Positions 8,078-14,808 are shown, numbered from the stretch's first letter. The stretch is 14,808 nt of DNA from Thauera sp. (GCA_023150215.1 JAKLLJ010000046.1:1-14808); one strand, 5' to 3'. Notes: generated by a model from the sequence alone, not told the origin. Translations and numbers: made by a program.

Positions 8078-9196
8078 TCATGGATGCACCAATTCATAGC
8101 CCGTACTGCGTCCACCCCCAGGCGCTTTCCGCAGCACCCCCACCCCCAGCAGCTGCGTGATGTCCCGCAGCGCCGTATCCGGCGAGCACTTGCCGATGGT
8201 CGCCCACTTGCTGCTGGTGAGCTTGCCGTCGAAGCCATCGAGCAGGCGATTGAGGAGCTTGATCTGGCGCTCGTTCATCGGCGTGCCGGCCCAGCGTTGC
8301 CAGAACCGAGCTTTGGCCAGCACGCTGTCGAGCGTGGTCTGGGCGCTGGCGATGGCTCGGCCCAGCGTGCCGAGGAACCAAGCCAGCCACTCGGTGACGT
8401 CCAGCGAGCCCTTCTGGGTGCGTTCGAGGATGTCGTAGTAGGCCTTGCGCTCGCGCTGGATCTGCGCCGACAGGCTGTAGAAGCGCTGCTCGGCGCCATC
8501 GGCACGCGCCAGGAACAGATCGCCCACGGCGCGCGCGATGCGGCCATTGCCGTCGTCGAACGGGTGCAGGGTGACAAACCACAGGTGGGCCAGCCCGGCC
8601 TTGATAAGCGCAGGCTCGTCTGTTTCGTCGTTGGCCCATGTCAGGAATCGTGCCATCTCAGCCGGCAGCACGGCTGCGGGGGGCGCCTGGAAGTGAACCT
8701 TGCGACGGTTCACCGGGCCGGACACGACCTGCATCGGGCCGGCTGCGTCATCACGCCATTGGCCCACGGCGATCCTGGCAAGGCCCGAGTAGCCCGTCGG
8801 GAACAGGGCGGCATGCCAGCCGAACAGGCGCTTGGCCGTCAAAGGCTCGGTGCTGCGCGAGGTGGCGTCGAGCACCATCTCGACCACGCCCTCGACATGT
8901 CGATCAACTGGCGCCAGTGCGCCGATGTCCATGCCCAGGCGGCGGGCGATGGACGAGCGGACGGAGGCGACGTCCAGCAGTTCGCCTTCGATCTCGCTGG
9001 TCTTGACCACATCGTCCGTCAGTGCCGCCAGGCTGGCTTGGTCGCGCAACACCAGCCCGACGTCGGCCAGACGACCCAGCAGCATGCCCTGGGCGCGGCT
9101 GACCTCGGCCAGCGCTTGGGCCAATGCAGGCAGGTCGTAGTGCCACTGGGGCCAGTCGGCGGATTGCCAGATGTAGAGATTTTCTCCGCTATACAT
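8078..9196 (-). CDS. Fic family protein (class II, DUF4172 N-terminal domain, C-terminal winged helix)
   Basis: A 372-residue protein. The Fic active site HPFDDGNGRIAR (211-222) matches HPFx(D/E)GNGRxxR completely. An N-terminal inhibitory helix TSEIEG (66-71) fits (S/T)xxxE(G/N), which places it in class II (self-inhibited). Such enzymes transfer AMP, or another nucleotide moiety, to hydroxyl side chains of target proteins. Residues 8-60 (IWQSADWPQWHYD...LLGRL) match the DUF4172 domain, and 305-368 look like a winged helix-turn-helix that may bind DNA. The frame stays open upstream of 9196, but ATG 9194-9196 fits the family start. No Shine-Dalgarno precedes it. A TTGCCC-17-TTTAAT promoter-like pair (-10 at 9203-9208) would start transcription at or next to the ATG, so a leaderless mRNA is possible. 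Operator-like repeats cover this start. The target is unknown. Confidence 0.9.
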   Translation of the reverse strand: MYSGENLYIWQSADWPQWHYDLPALAQALAEVSRAQGMLLGRLADVGLVLRDQASLAALTDDVVKTSEIEGELLDVASVRSSIARRLGMDIGALAPVDRHVEGVVEMVLDATSRSTEPLTAKRLFGWHAALFPTGYSGLARIAVGQWRDDAAGPMQVVSGPVNRRKVHFQAPPAAVLPAEMARFLTWANDETDEPALIKAGLAHLWFVTLHPFDDGNGRIARAVGDLFLARADGAEQRFYSLSAQIQRERKAYYDILERTQKGSLDVTEWLAWFLGTLGRAIASAQTTLDSVLAKARFWQRWAGTPMNERQIKLLNRLLDGFDGKLTSSKWATIGKCSPDTALRDITQLLGVGVLRKAPGGGRSTGYELVHP

Positions 9197-9257
9197 GCGG
9201 AGATTAAACACCCAATTCACCGCATGGGCAAGTGATTGCCGCAATTCATGCGGTGAA
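9183..9257 (-). promoter_or_regulatory. Inverted-repeat cluster at the fic start (probable operator)
   Basis: Two perfect inverted repeats are present. TCTCCGC (9183-9189) pairs with GCGGAGA (9197-9203) across 7 nt that include the start codon. TTCACCGCATG (9216-9226) pairs with CATGCGGTGAA (9247-9257) across 20 nt. The word CATGCGG(A/T)GA occurs directly at 9194 and 9247, 53 nt apart (about five helical turns), and inverted at 9217-9226. Promoter-like hexamers TTGCCC and TTTAAT with a 17-nt gap lie inside the cluster. Autoregulation by the winged-helix end of the Fic protein is an inference. Confidence 0.6.
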
Positions 9258-9303
9258 AGAGGCCTGCAATCACCGCACGGGGCGGCGATTCCGCTGCGCT
9301 TCG

Positions 9304-9831
9304 CTACTTGATTCGTCGCAGCCGCGGTGGCTCGGCGGATACCGCTGTCAACGCCTTCTCCAGGCCACGATCCACGTGTCCGCGCAGCCAGGTTCGCGCG
9401 AGCAGGCGTCGGATCACCTGTACGGGCAGGTACAGCACCCCGAGGGGCGCGGCCCCCACCAGGACCAGTACATCCCAGCCGAGGGCCAGGGCGGCGCCCG
9501 AGGCGATGATGCCAACCGACACGAGCCCGTCGCAGCGGTGCAGCAGCAGCGGCGGATCGGCGCGGATGAAGTTGACCTGTCGGCCTGTGTTCAGGTTCAC
9601 CAGGCCCACGACCAGCTCGCCGAGCAACAGCACGCAGACCTCGTGCCCACGCCGTGCCGGCATCGAGCGGCTGTGGACTATGAGCTTCACGTCCTGGTCG
9701 ACGCCATCGGTTCGGGCCAGCCAGAACTCCCGCCGCTCGCGCGCGGGATACTGCTCGCACCACCGCATGGGGACATTGATGTAGCGCTGCACTTCGGTCA
9801 ATTGGCCGGTGACATACCAGAACTTGCTCAT
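9304..9831 (-). CDS. Small predicted membrane protein of unknown function
   Basis: A 175-residue protein starting at ATG 9829-9831, with AGGAG six bases upstream. The frame continues upstream to 10179, but without plausible coding character and with no other good start. Residues 1-100 look soluble, with a WYVTGQ...YINVPMRWCEQYP opening, a beta-rich middle (KLIVHSRS, EVCVLLLGELVVGLVNL) and RADPPLLLHRC. Residues 102-137 form one long or two short hydrophobic segments (VSVGIIASGAALALGW, VLVLVGAAPLGVLYL), followed by a basic helix and the tail ALTAVSAEPPRLRRIK. I do not recognise the family. A relic of the same tail lies at 7633-7680, so a paralogue or duplication once existed. It lies upstream of fic on the same strand, 107 nt from the fic start. 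Confidence 0.65.
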   Translation of the reverse strand: MSKFWYVTGQLTEVQRYINVPMRWCEQYPARERREFWLARTDGVDQDVKLIVHSRSMPARRGHEVCVLLLGELVVGLVNLNTGRQVNFIRADPPLLLHRCDGLVSVGIIASGAALALGWDVLVLVGAAPLGVLYLPVQVIRRLLARTWLRGHVDRGLEKALTAVSAEPPRLRRIK

Positions 9832-10329
9832 CTCGAACTCCTCTCGTCGTGATGAGGGCAAGTTCGCATGGATGAACGCATCGTCAACTGGTATTCCCAG
9901 CGCCTTGTGACACCACTCCAGTGACAGTGGATTGAAAAGGTGTTTCCGCTCTTGGGGCGTGCGCGAATCTGCAGTGACACTCCAGCTGCACTGCAGATGT
10001 TTCGCGGGCTGGGCGGCACGTGTCTGGAATGACGTGGTTTCTTGCCGGTCGAAACCAGAGGCCGTATCAATGGGAGTCAAGCCCTGATGCCGTCTCGGTG
10101 ACATGCGCGTTCGAAGGATATTTTCCCCCGTCGTTTCGGTTGCAAGCGCCACCCGAAACGACCGCCATTTCGCGGGCATTGCACGGGTACGCGGCGAACA
10201 GCCGTTGACGTTCGTCCGCCGCCGGTGTCAACTGCAGTTTCCCGAGGCCTCCTGGCCTGCTCCATCGTGGAGCGAAAGGCGTTGCGGTCGTTACCCGCCT
10301 TCCCATTGCCTGGCCTATGAGCCTGGCGC
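9832..10329. other. Intergenic stretch with no supported gene
   Basis: I see no reading frame with a ribosome-binding site and normal composition here; the open frames on both strands have random-looking, R/P/C/W-rich translations. A short inverted match at CCACT...AGTGG (around 9913-9930) and small hairpins such as CTCCA-TCG-TGGAG (around 10260-10272) are visible. The promoter of the 9304-9831 gene should lie in the right-hand 100-150 bases of 9832-9990, but I cannot pick a convincing hexamer pair. Confidence 0.5.
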
Positions 10330-10740
10330 GGCATGGTCCTCCGAGGCCATGCCCGGCGTTGTTTACAACGTAGAGCTGCACATGACTGGCCGGCGCTTTG
10401 CCGCCGGACGTTCCCCGAGGGCGTGTCATGCGCCTGACTGCTCGCTGACCGGCACCCGATGCCGTGCCACCGAGCCCGTCATTCTTTCGAGCACGCGCAT
10501 TCGCGCAGCACACGGTTGTGCTTGCCCTCATGGGCTCCCCGTGTGCACCCGCTCGTAAACCTGGCACCGCCCTGGACTTTCGGTCAAGGGGCGGACCCCT
10601 GCAGGTGGATGACGCTGCGTTCCGAGAACCGATCCATTCAACCGCGCTGAAGGCCAGACCTTCGCGCCGGTGTCGTCCATGCCCTGCGAGGCAAGACGGC
10701 ATCACAACACCCGGCAGACGCAGAAATGCGTCGCCGGGTT
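10330..10740 (+). ncRNA. Candidate structured RNA or DNA-processing region: cluster of perfect nested hairpins
   Basis: No credible ORF, but stem-loops follow one another. GGCATGG/CCATGCC pairs 10330-10336 with 10347-10353. CGTTG-TTTA-CAACG spans 10357-10370. CCGGCG/CGCCGG pairs 10390-10395 with 10402-10407. A three-way junction is closed by CGAGC (10488-10492) with GCTCG (10551-10555). It contains GCGC-ATTC-GCGC (10495-10506) and GCACACGG (10508-10515) paired to CCGTGTGC (10539-10546), with GCCC-TCAT-GGGC inside (10524-10535). A last 13-bp stem with one bulged A and a GAAA tetraloop lies at 10709-10739. The GNRA-type loop appears only when read on the + strand, which favours + strand RNA. 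No Rfam family is recognised; an oriT or an integration-related DNA site is an alternative. Confidence 0.45.
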
Positions 10741-10831
10741 GGATCACTCAGTTTCATTTTTAAGACCGACCGAGCCGGCTGCCGCGCAAGTGGCGTGATG
10801 CCAGCGAATACCTGGGTAGGCAAGGCACCGC

Positions 10832-10867
10832 CGTGGTCGGGCGCCTCGCCGAAATGACCTGACCACG
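10832..10867 (+). promoter_or_regulatory. Inverted repeat upstream of the first integrase (operator or leader hairpin)
   Basis: CGTGGTCGGG (10832-10841) and CCTGACCACG (10858-10867) are inverted copies with one G-T wobble, separated by 16 nt. The repeat ends 109 nt before the preferred integrase start. It could be a regulator site, a recombinase arm site or a leader hairpin; nothing distinguishes these by eye. Confidence 0.4.
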
Positions 10868-10976
10868 CATGGATAGCGCAATGGAATCCGCGCTGCCCAT
10901 GGACTCGATCGATTCCACCTCTTTCAACCGCAGCACGCCGCCGGGACGGCGCGCGGCTTCTTCACAGGAGATGGCC

Positions 10977-12128
10977 ATGGCCAACCTTTCTGCTCCGAAC
11001 TTCAAGCGCCGCCGCCAGGGCGGCATCGACACAGCGCGCCACACCCGATATGAGCCACCCCAGCAGGTGCTCGATCGCTACCGCCCCGGCAAAGCCGACC
11101 CGATGCGTGTGCTCGAAGTGTTGATCGAGCTGTTCAACGCCCAGCACACCGCACTGAAAAAGACCGTGTCGCACAAGACGCGCCAGGAGCGTGCAGACTT
11201 CCTGCGGCGCTTCTTTCGCGACTTGCGCCTCAAGGCCGGGTTCAAGACGCTGCCAGATCCGCGCAACCTCGGGCAGAAGCACATCCAAGCCATGGTCACC
11301 GTCTGGCAACGTGAACGACTCGCGCCCGCCACCATCCAGACCTACCTGAGCTTCCTGCGCGGACTGGCGCTATGGCTGGGCAAGCCCGGGTTCATCCGAA
11401 AGCCGGATCACTATGGTCTGACGCTCGCAGAGTACCAACGCCATGAGTGCGCCCAGCACGACAAGAGCTGGAGTGCCGCGGGTGTCGACATCGACGGGGT
11501 GATAGGGCGCGTGTGTGCCTATGACCCCTATGTCGGCGCATCGCTGCGGCTCATCCGGACGATGGGTTTGCGGCGCAAGGAAGCGGTGATGCTGAGGCCC
11601 CACGGCTGCGTCGTGGCGTTCGCGGCGACAGGACTGCCCGTCGAGCAGCGGCAAGCCGACGAATACGTCTGGATTCAACAGGGTGCCAAGGGTGGCCGGC
11701 CGCGCTTCGTGCCGCTGGATTCGCTGCAGCGCATCGAAGCGCTGCAGTTCGCGCAAAGCGTCGCGCAGGGGCCGGACGCTCACATGGGTAACCCAGGCCG
11801 TGGTCTCGTGGAAAACCTGCGGCGCTTCGACTACGTGATGGCGCGCTTCGGCATCACGAGCAAAGAGCTGGGGGTGACGGCACATGGCCTACGCCACCAG
11901 GCTTTGATCGAGCACTACATCGAACAGACCGGCGGGGTGGCGCCACCCGTGCGCGGTGGTGAAGCAGGGTTGGAGCTGGACGCCGTGGCGAGGCAATCGA
12001 CAGCGCACCTGGCAGGGCACCATCGCACTCGCGCCTCCGGGGCGTACCTTGGGGCCGTCCTGCATCGCCGCCAGCATGACGAGCAAGCAGAGTTGCCGGA
12101 CGAGGATGCGTTACCTGCAGGTGCTTGA
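10977..12128 (+). CDS. Tyrosine recombinase (site-specific integrase, Integrase_1-like)
   Basis: A 383-residue protein. Two in-frame ATGs lie at 10971 and 10977; AGGAG at 10966-10970 is six bases before the second, so MANLSAPNFK is the preferred start. Another in-frame ATG at 10869 has no such site. Residues 65-140 look like a SAM-like core-binding domain (SHKTRQERADFLRRFFRDL..., PATIQTYLSFLRGLALWLG). The catalytic set is complete: R199 in TMGLRRKE, K238 in GAKGGRPR, H303-x-x-R306 in HGLRHQ, H348 in LAGHHR and the nucleophile Y357 in SGAYLG, nine residues after the histidine as usual. The sequence fits the proteobacterial Phage_integr_N/Integrase_1 families as I recall them. It differs clearly from the recombinase at 13822. 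It is convergent with hipA, with 33 nt between them. It probably mobilises an element whose ends I cannot identify. Confidence 0.85.
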   Translation: MANLSAPNFKRRRQGGIDTARHTRYEPPQQVLDRYRPGKADPMRVLEVLIELFNAQHTALKKTVSHKTRQERADFLRRFFRDLRLKAGFKTLPDPRNLGQKHIQAMVTVWQRERLAPATIQTYLSFLRGLALWLGKPGFIRKPDHYGLTLAEYQRHECAQHDKSWSAAGVDIDGVIGRVCAYDPYVGASLRLIRTMGLRRKEAVMLRPHGCVVAFAATGLPVEQRQADEYVWIQQGAKGGRPRFVPLDSLQRIEALQFAQSVAQGPDAHMGNPGRGLVENLRRFDYVMARFGITSKELGVTAHGLRHQALIEHYIEQTGGVAPPVRGGEAGLELDAVARQSTAHLAGHHRTRASGAYLGAVLHRRQHDEQAELPDEDALPAGA

Positions 12129-12161
12129 CGACTCTGTGTCCGGGGCTGCTGTCGACATTCA

Positions 12162-13388
12162 TCAACCGCGCATGAGTTTCTCTTGGCAGTTGTGGATCGA
12201 TGCTTTCATCCGCTGCACCGTCGTTCGGCGGATCGGATACGCTGCCGCACGTTGAGAGAAGGTCGCCGCCTGCGCTGCCATCCGATCAATGGTGGCCTCG
12301 GCCGCCTTCGTCGCCACACCCCCCTCCGAGGCCAGGCGCAGCAGATGGCTGCGTTTCACTGCATTGCCTTCGCCGCAGACGTCCATGTGGTGATGGCCCA
12401 TGGGGCCTTCGCTGAAGGTCAAGTCGAAGGCTGGGGCCAGCCGCCAGCGCCGGTCCTGTCCGAGGCGCCAGGCGAAGTTCTTCGGATGGTCGTCGCGGTT
12501 GTGGAACAGCACGTTGAAGACGGCCCGGGCGTAGGCCTTCTCCACCTCGCGCTCGTCGCGGGTCAGCAGGCGTGTGGCCCGCAGGAGGGCGGTGTAGTCC
12601 GCGCTGCCGGGCAGGCGGAAGTCCACCTGCAGCAGGCCCGCCAGGCTGTGGATCGGAACGCGCAAGCCCTGTTCGCGATCGAAACGCGCCACGCCGAAGG
12701 CGGCCAGCTTGGACGACAGATCGAACCATGCGCTGGCTGGCACCTCCAGTCCGCAATCGCGGGCCAGTTCGGCATACATCTGCTCGATGGCGCAGACCTC
12801 CTTGTGCTCGCCCTGGGCGGGGAACTTCACCAGCCACGGGGAGCCTGGTGCGTCGCCGCGCGTGCTGACGTGGCCCGACCTTGTGTCGTACTGCACCAGC
12901 GCCTTGGGCCGTGCGCCTTGCGGGGAGCCTCCCGTCAGCGCCAGTTCGCGCAAGGCGGCTCCTGCCTCACCGGCCAGGGCGCGCTCGCTTTCTTTGGCCA
13001 AGGCCAACAGGTTCCAGTCTGGCTCCTCGGCATCAGGCTCTGCAGCCGGCACGAAGCGCAGGGCGCCCATGGCGCGATCCCCGATGAAGGCCAGGCGATC
13101 CAGTGGCCCGGGATGGCGCAAACCCTGCTGACGGAACAACCGGTCCATCAGCAGCAGGCCCCAGCCATCGGGCAGGCTGTCGGCGATCAGGCCTGGCAGG
13201 CGGAGCAGGTGCGGTGGAAAGCCGCCATAAGCGGCGGCACGCAGCTTGAGGTGCAGCGGCGACAGTTCCAGCCCTTGCGCCAGCGCCTCGGGCGCGTATT
13301 CGAACAGCAGCGTGGTGCCATCGTCGGCGAGCAAGCCCAGTGGCCAGTCCTCGCCCCAGCCGCAGTAGTGGACGGCAAGGCGCTTCAT
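12162..13388 (-). CDS. hipA: HipA family toxin kinase
   Basis: A 408-residue protein (E. coli HipA is about 440). HipA toxins are PI3/4-kinase-like Ser/Thr kinases; the E. coli enzyme phosphorylates glutamyl-tRNA synthetase and causes growth arrest or persistence. Visible here are the N-terminal subdomain (PPHLLRLPGLIADSLPDGWG at 58-77), the ATP P-loop region LTGGSPQGARPK (151-162) with a serine where the family autophosphorylates, the catalytic NRDDHPKNF (297-305; D299 aligns with D309 of E. coli) and the metal-binding APAFDL (D322). All key residues are present, so it looks active. Its start overlaps the hipB stop (ATGA, 13385-13388), so the antitoxin is translated first and the pair is coupled. 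The substrate in this host is unknown. Confidence 0.92.
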   Translation of the reverse strand: MKRLAVHYCGWGEDWPLGLLADDGTTLLFEYAPEALAQGLELSPLHLKLRAAAYGGFPPHLLRLPGLIADSLPDGWGLLLMDRLFRQQGLRHPGPLDRLAFIGDRAMGALRFVPAAEPDAEEPDWNLLALAKESERALAGEAGAALRELALTGGSPQGARPKALVQYDTRSGHVSTRGDAPGSPWLVKFPAQGEHKEVCAIEQMYAELARDCGLEVPASAWFDLSSKLAAFGVARFDREQGLRVPIHSLAGLLQVDFRLPGSADYTALLRATRLLTRDEREVEKAYARAVFNVLFHNRDDHPKNFAWRLGQDRRWRLAPAFDLTFSEGPMGHHHMDVCGEGNAVKRSHLLRLASEGGVATKAAEATIDRMAAQAATFSQRAAAYPIRRTTVQRMKASIHNCQEKLMRG

Positions 13389-13696
13389 GTGCTGCTCCGG
13401 CGGCGGGCTCGCTGCCGTTGGGTAGCCGCTTCGGCTTTTTCCATCTGAGCGATGGACTGGCGCTTGAGCACGAACAGATCCTCCAGCTCATTGACCAGCC
13501 CGAGCGCCTGCACCGCGCGAACCAGGGTTTCCAGCGAAGACTGGCCGCTGCTTTCCAGCTTGCGCAGTGCGCCCAACGAGAGGCCAGCCATCTGCGCCAG
13601 CTCGCGCTGGGGCAACCCCTGGGCCAACCGCTGCGCACGCACGCGTTGGCCCAGTATCTGGAGGATTTCGCTAGACGGCGCTAGATTTAATGACAT
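13385..13696 (-). CDS. hipB: HipB-type antitoxin (XRE family HTH)
   Basis: A 103-residue protein with a helix-turn-helix of the XRE/Cro type at about residues 13-60 (ILGQRVRAQRL...LPQRELAQMAGLSLGALRKLE). A C-terminal tail follows (ETLVRAVQALGLVNELEDLF, then a basic, disordered-looking end). HipB dimers bind and neutralise HipA and repress the operon. It lies directly before hipA with a 4-nt overlap, the usual antitoxin-first order. Upstream, an AT-rich segment carries a TATAAT box and palindromes that fit HipB operators. AAGAGA about nine bases before the ATG is the likely ribosome-binding site. Confidence 0.92.
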   Translation of the reverse strand: MSLNLAPSSEILQILGQRVRAQRLAQGLPQRELAQMAGLSLGALRKLESSGQSSLETLVRAVQALGLVNELEDLFVLKRQSIAQMEKAEAATQRQRARRRSST

Positions 13697-13741
13697 TATT
13701 TTGTCTCTTATCTCAAAAAATCATTTTTAAGAGTCATTATA
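13688..13741 (-). promoter_or_regulatory. hipBA promoter and nested operator palindromes
   Basis: The minus strand has an exact TATAAT at 13741-13736, with no good -35 hexamer. Outer arms TAATGAC (13688-13694) and GTCATTA (13733-13739) are perfect inverted copies, as are inner arms CTCTTA (13705-13710) and TAAGAG (13728-13733). The outer arms cover the hipB start codon and the -10 box, so a bound repressor would block transcription initiation. The sequences differ from the E. coli TATCC-N8-GGATA operator. Confidence 0.65.
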
Positions 13742-13821
13742 ATGGTCTTTATATGGTTCTACCGCAAGCGGCATATTGCACAGTGATTGCCCACAGGGCA
13801 GCGGGCTGAAGCAGCCGCACC

Positions 13822-14808
13822 TCATGGGGAGTGCGTGTCATCTGCGCTCGAGCGGCGACTGCTTTGCTCGTAGCCCATGCCCAGTTCCTGGGCCTGCTTC
13901 GCCAGTGCCGCCATGGCGTCTTCGCTGGCTTGCGTGCTCGCCGCACCGCCGTTGCGCGCTTCTTCTATCGCAGCCAGCCACTTCGCCCATTTTTCCAGCG
14001 CCACCTTGCGCTCCTCGAAATAGTCGTACTGGTTGTAGACGCCCTCGATGTCGCGCACCTTGTGGTTCAGCGCCCGCTCGGCGACGAAGCGGTCCACGCC
14101 CAGCGCGGCCATGTGGGTGCGGGCCGTGCGGCGCATGTCATGCACGGTGAAGTGCTCGATGTCGTCCAGCGGTAGGCGGCGCAGCGCGACGTTCAGCGTG
14201 TCCGGGCTGATGTGGCCGAAGCGGTTCCGCCTCGGCACGCCGCCTTTCATGTGGATCAGCCGGCGCGCCGGGAACAGGTATTCGCTGTTGCAGGAGAACA
14301 CCTGGACCTCCTCCAGCCACCGCAGGACCGGCGCCGCGAGCGGGATGTCGATGGACTGGTTCATCTTCGTGCGCGACGGGTGCAGCGACCAGACGCCACG
14401 CTTCAGGTCGAACTCGGTCCACCGAGCCGACAGCAACTCCATCTTGCGCACGCACAGGGCGAGCAGCAGCCACACGGCCAATTCGTTCTGGCGACCGAAG
14501 TTCGGTGTGTCCTGCATGGCCTTGGCGAACGCGGCGAGCTCATCGCGGTTCAGCCAGCGCTGTCTTGAGACCTCGAAGCCGCCTGCGTCTGAAATCTCGA
14601 AGCCGGAGGCCGGGTTGGTGTCGATCCACCGGCGCTTCACGGCGAAGTGGAACATGCGGAAGAGGTGACGCAGCGCATCGTTGGCGACGGTTGGCGCGCC
14701 TGCATCGAGGATGCGGGTGAGCACCTTGTCGATGTGCAGTGGCCGTACCTCCGTCACGCCCAGCTTGCCGATCACCGGCTCGATGTGGCGGCGGATGACG
14801 CGCAGCAC
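13822..14808 (-). CDS. Tyrosine recombinase (phage/island integrase), N-terminus beyond the window
   Basis: 328 residues are visible; the frame is still open at the right edge, where the first codon is GTG within the protein, so the N-terminal arm-binding domain (often DUF4102 in such P4-like integrases) lies outside. The core-binding domain spans about 1-75 of the visible part (IDKVLTRILDAGAP...FHFAVKRRWI). Catalytic residues are all present: R121 in LCVRKMELL, K148 in SRTKMNQ, H223-x-x-R226 in HDMRRTAR, H249 in ALNHKV and Y258 in GVYNQYDY. Such integrases usually sit at one end of a genomic island next to the attachment site. Here the gene is transcribed leftward toward hipBA, so a target gene or att site may lie just beyond the right edge. 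No att core could be found within the window. Confidence 0.9.
   Translation of the reverse strand: MLRVIRRHIEPVIGKLGVTEVRPLHIDKVLTRILDAGAPTVANDALRHLFRMFHFAVKRRWIDTNPASGFEISDAGGFEVSRQRWLNRDELAAFAKAMQDTPNFGRQNELAVWLLLALCVRKMELLSARWTEFDLKRGVWSLHPSRTKMNQSIDIPLAAPVLRWLEEVQVFSCNSEYLFPARRLIHMKGGVPRRNRFGHISPDTLNVALRRLPLDDIEHFTVHDMRRTARTHMAALGVDRFVAERALNHKVRDIEGVYNQYDYFEERKVALEKWAKWLAAIEEARNGGAASTQASEDAMAALAKQAQELGMGYEQSSRRSSADDTHSP

Noticed and set aside
7898..9235. 445-codon + strand ORF opposite fic
   Set aside because: The translation is composition-driven (rich in Q, R, G, A and H) and lies over a complete Fic gene with intact motifs; no start signal is seen.
9832..10179. In-frame N-terminal extension of the small membrane protein
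   Set aside because: A strong AGGAG-6-ATG sits at 9831, and the extension has no comparable start signal or recognisable domain. A non-ATG start further upstream cannot be fully excluded.
10067..10747. 226-codon minus-strand ORF and a 151-codon plus-strand ORF in the hairpin region
   Set aside because: Both have random-looking R/P/C/S-rich translations and no ribosome-binding site, and the region is dominated by inverted repeats.
12183..13448. 421-codon + strand ORF opposite hipA/hipB
   Set aside because: It is a shadow of the well-supported hipA frame, with no recognisable domain.
10754..13732. Shared 12-mer TCATTTTTAAGA at 10754-10765 and 13721-13732 as possible att cores flanking the integrase and hipBA
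   Set aside because: Several 12-base matches are expected by chance in a window this size, the match does not extend, and one copy is part of the hipBA operator.
1..14808. tRNA, rRNA, CRISPR arrays or insertion-sequence transposases
   Set aside because: No clover-leaf gene, spaced repeat array or transposase motif was seen by eye. A tRNA att site for the right-hand integrase would probably lie beyond the edge.

Overview
The window is GC-rich (third codon positions mostly G or C) and looks like accessory DNA from a proteobacterium. A betaproteobacterium of the Burkholderiales type is my best guess from codon use and the style of the hipBA, fic and integrase genes. This is an inference, because no ribosomal or housekeeping marker is present. 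The segment reads as a defense island or genomic island: restriction-type genes, a Fic protein, a toxin-antitoxin pair, two unrelated tyrosine recombinases and decayed gene fragments.

Positions 1-7583 (+ strand) hold a tightly packed operon of five genes. It starts with the C-terminal part of an MmeI-type DNA methyltransferase, cut by the window edge. Then come an SF2 helicase/translocase, a T5orf172-type GIY-YIG protein, a nuclease with an AbiJ-like N-terminus and an Mrr-like PD-(D/E)XK domain, and a GHKL (MORC/MutL-like) ATPase. The ATPase carries its own C-terminal PD-(D/E)XK, Shedu-like nuclease domain. ATGA overlap and gaps of 4, 8 and 30 nt indicate co-transcription. The simplest reading is a multi-subunit modification-dependent restriction/anti-phage system of the paraMORC class, predicted by Iyer, Abhiman and Aravind (2008). 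The methylase would mark self, the helicase and GHKL ATPase would use ATP to sense or move on DNA, and up to three nuclease folds would cut it.

Positions 7584-10976 are a scar-like region. A decayed DUF1016 (YhcG-type) nuclease fragment runs into a C-terminal tail that is repeated 1.7 kb away, at the end of a small membrane-protein gene. An intact class II Fic gene (- strand) sits between the two tails, with three copies of a CATGCGGWGA word arranged as inverted repeats at its start. Next is about 1.1 kb without a credible gene. It includes a 0.4-kb run of perfect nested hairpins (10330-10740) that could be a structured RNA or a DNA-processing site.

Positions 10977-14808 hold a first tyrosine recombinase (+), then a convergent hipBA toxin-antitoxin operon (-) with clear operator palindromes, then a second, different tyrosine recombinase (-) running off the right edge. 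The two recombinases and the decayed fragments suggest that several mobile units were stacked at one integration hot spot.
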